Shown here piece after piece: positions 7,113-8,635 of a stretch of 8,635 nucleotides of DNA (positions are counted from its first letter, which is position 1; each line of letters opens with the position of its first letter). Both the position numbers and the translations under genes were made by a program. Source of the DNA: CAIZGX01 sp044371535 (GTDB lineage Bacteria; Bacteroidota; Bacteroidia; Flavobacteriales_D; Sanyastnellaceae); the NCBI GenBank assembly GCA_044371535.1, contig JBILTL010000092.1, positions 1-8,635 on the forward strand, in the 5' to 3' direction. A model generated the notes under the pieces. The model was given only the letters and a program-made list of their open reading frames with translations, was not told the origin of the DNA and did no database searches.

Positions 7113-8635
7113 ATGTGCAAGAGATGGAGTTTTTTGTTGTTGATTTTAGCCATTGGAACAGCGAGTTATGCTCAATCTTCCTACAATACCTATTTCATTC
7201 AGTTTAGGGACAAAAGCAATTCTGTTTACTCTCTTTCGTCTCCGCTTCTTTATCTCTCAGCCAAAGCTGTTGATAGAAGAATTAGAACAGGAGTCGGGTT
7301 TGATTCACTTGACATTCCAGTGAACACAAATTACATACAGCAAGTTCTTCAACTAGGAAATTCTAATTTGTTATTGAAGAGTAAATGGTTTAATTCGATT
7401 ACTGTTGAGCTACTTGATACAGCGCTAGCGGATAGTTGGAAACAGCAAGTGGAATCGCTTTCGTGTGTTTTTCAAGTCAAGTCTCTGCCTAGTGTGCCAC
7501 TCGAGAAAATATCAATTCACAAAGGCACGCAAGCTGAAGATGGTAAGGTGTCAGATGATTTTTATGGCCCTAGTTTTAGACAAACAGAGATGTTAAATGG
7601 TCATCTTTTGCACCAGTTGGGGTTGAATGGACAAGGAATGGACATTGCCGTTTTTGACGGCGGATTTCTCTTTGCAGATTTGCTTCCAGCGATGTCTCAT
7701 TTATTTGAAGAAGGACGAATCATTGAAACGCACGATTTCCTTCACTACAATTCGCCTGCAGTATTCGACGCCTCTACACATGGCACAATGGTCTTGAGTC
7801 ACATGGCTGGAATCATGCAGGATTCTCTTTATGGAACTGCGGTTGATGCGAATTATTATTTGTTTCAAACGGAAGATGTATTTCGCGAAGTGCGTTTGGA
7901 AGAAGATACTTGGATTCAAGCAGCGGAATGGGCGGACAGTATTGGAATCGATGTGATTAATTCAAGCTTAGGATATTCTCTTTTCGATGAAGACTTCATG
8001 AACTATTCCACCTCGGATATGAATGGAAGTACAACAAGGATCTCTCAAGCTGCTGAAATTTGTGCGCTTAAAGGAACTCTTGTCGTAAATAGTGCAGGAA
8101 ACAGCGGCGACGATCCTTGGCGGGTAATTACCGCTCCTTCAGATGCTGAGCATGTGCTTTGCATAGGTGCGGTTGATTTGAATGGAAATCACGCTTCGTT
8201 TTCAGGATACCATCCTCCAGGATTAAACGATGTGAAACCTAACATTGTGGCTATGGGAAGACAAACAGTATACGCAGCAATGGATAGCACCATATCAAGA
8301 GGAAACGGAACTTCTTTCAGTTCTCCAATCATTGCTGGAATGGCTGCCTCACTATGGCAAGCATTCCCAACAGCTACGAACATGGATATTTTCAATGCAA
8401 TTGAAAAAAGTGCAAGTTTGTATCAAGCTCCAAATGATTCTATGGGATATGGAATTCCTGATTTTTGGAAAGCTTTTGTGAGTCTTTCCAATCAAATTTA
8501 CAGTCAGCCGAACGAACGTTCGGTTTTAGTCTTCCCGCAACCCTCAGATGGGCAATTCGAAATTCGAGTTGAAGGGAATTTCCCAGATACTAGCAATTTC
8601 CATTACCTATACGACAGCAGCGGAAGGTCGGTGAA
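7113..8635 (+). CDS. Secreted subtilisin-like (S8) serine protease with probable T9SS sorting domain, 3' truncated
   Basis: 507 codons are visible and the frame is open to the window end. The N-terminus MCKRW plus a hydrophobic core ends in SYAQ, a signal peptide with cleavage near residue 21. A prodomain-like region (about 25-165) has features usual in Bacteroidota subtilases, such as AVDRRIRTG and KWFNSITVE. The S8 catalytic domain spans about 170-450. Asp182 is in AVFDGG, His223 in STHGTMV, the oxyanion Asn330 in NSAGNSG, and the nucleophile Ser401 in GTSFSSP, so it should be active. After a short linker, VFPQPSDGQFEI (473-484) matches the start of a type A T9SS C-terminal domain (consensus around YPNP...G.F.I). 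The window ends about 25 residues later, near SSGRSV, so roughly 30 to 45 residues are missing. It is 4 bases after the repeat-protein gene. The native substrate is unknown. Confidence 0.93.
   Translation, partial: MCKRWSFLLLILAIGTASYAQSSYNTYFIQFRDKSNSVYSLSSPLLYLSAKAVDRRIRTGVGFDSLDIPVNTNYIQQVLQLGNSNLLLKSKWFNSITVELLDTALADSWKQQVESLSCVFQVKSLPSVPLEKISIHKGTQAEDGKVSDDFYGPSFRQTEMLNGHLLHQLGLNGQGMDIAVFDGGFLFADLLPAMSHLFEEGRIIETHDFLHYNSPAVFDASTHGTMVLSHMAGIMQDSLYGTAVDANYYLFQTEDVFREVRLEEDTWIQAAEWADSIGIDVINSSLGYSLFDEDFMNYSTSDMNGSTTRISQAAEICALKGTLVVNSAGNSGDDPWRVITAPSDAEHVLCIGAVDLNGNHASFSGYHPPGLNDVKPNIVAMGRQTVYAAMDSTISRGNGTSFSSPIIAGMAASLWQAFPTATNMDIFNAIEKSASLYQAPNDSMGYGIPDFWKAFVSLSNQIYSQPNERSVLVFPQPSDGQFEIRVEGNFPDTSNFHYLYDSSGRSV

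Noticed and set aside
6668..7153. Several overlapping minus-strand open frames across the repeat-protein gene
   Set aside because: They are antisense to a gene with clear repeats and a signal peptide, have no plausible domain of their own, and look like by-products of the AT-rich repeats.
8189..8481. Open frames on both strands within the subtilase gene
   Set aside because: They overlap the catalytic domain that carries Ser401 and show no recognisable motif.
8508..8523. Inverted repeat CCGAACG-AA-CGTTCGG inside the protease gene
   Set aside because: The two-base spacer cannot form a good hairpin loop, and the site lies in coding sequence for the linker before the sorting domain. No second copy or function is visible.

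Overview
The window looks like a piece of a Bacteroidota chromosome, most likely from the Flavobacteriales. Four things point there: the ribosomal alpha-operon tail running straight into carA; promoter-like TAnnTTTG motifs; starts mostly without Shine-Dalgarno sequences and with A-rich leaders; and a secreted subtilase ending in what looks like a type IX secretion (T9SS) sorting domain. The DNA is moderately AT-rich throughout, with no visible sign of recent transfer. I see no tRNA, rRNA, CRISPR array, insertion sequence or phage gene.

Left part (1-2280, + strand): the end of the ribosomal protein/RNA polymerase alpha operon. It holds a probable last few codons of rpsK, then rpsD (uS4), rpoA (alpha subunit) and rplQ (bL17), all closely spaced. 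It closes with a textbook intrinsic terminator at 2242-2278.

Middle part (2294-4952, + strand): a new transcription unit with a Bacteroidota-type promoter placed so close to carA that the mRNA should be leaderless or nearly so. carA (small, glutamine-hydrolysing subunit of carbamoyl phosphate synthetase) overlaps by one base a 490-residue polytopic membrane protein that resembles GT-C glycosyltransferases. A strong hairpin with a U-tract on both strands separates this unit from the convergent mdh gene.

Right part (4972-8635): mdh (NAD-dependent, LDH-like malate dehydrogenase) on the minus strand is divergent from a two-gene unit on the plus strand. That unit encodes a secreted MORN-type repeat protein and, 4 bases later, a secreted S8 serine protease with an intact catalytic triad. 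The protease runs off the window end inside its probable T9SS C-terminal domain. The intergenic region between mdh and the repeat protein holds two back-to-back promoter candidates.

Most of the window is ordinary core genome. The two least explained items are the GT-C-like protein coupled to carA and the MORN-repeat/subtilase gene pair. Neither is strong evidence of a new system, but the second is the best candidate for an undescribed functional partnership.
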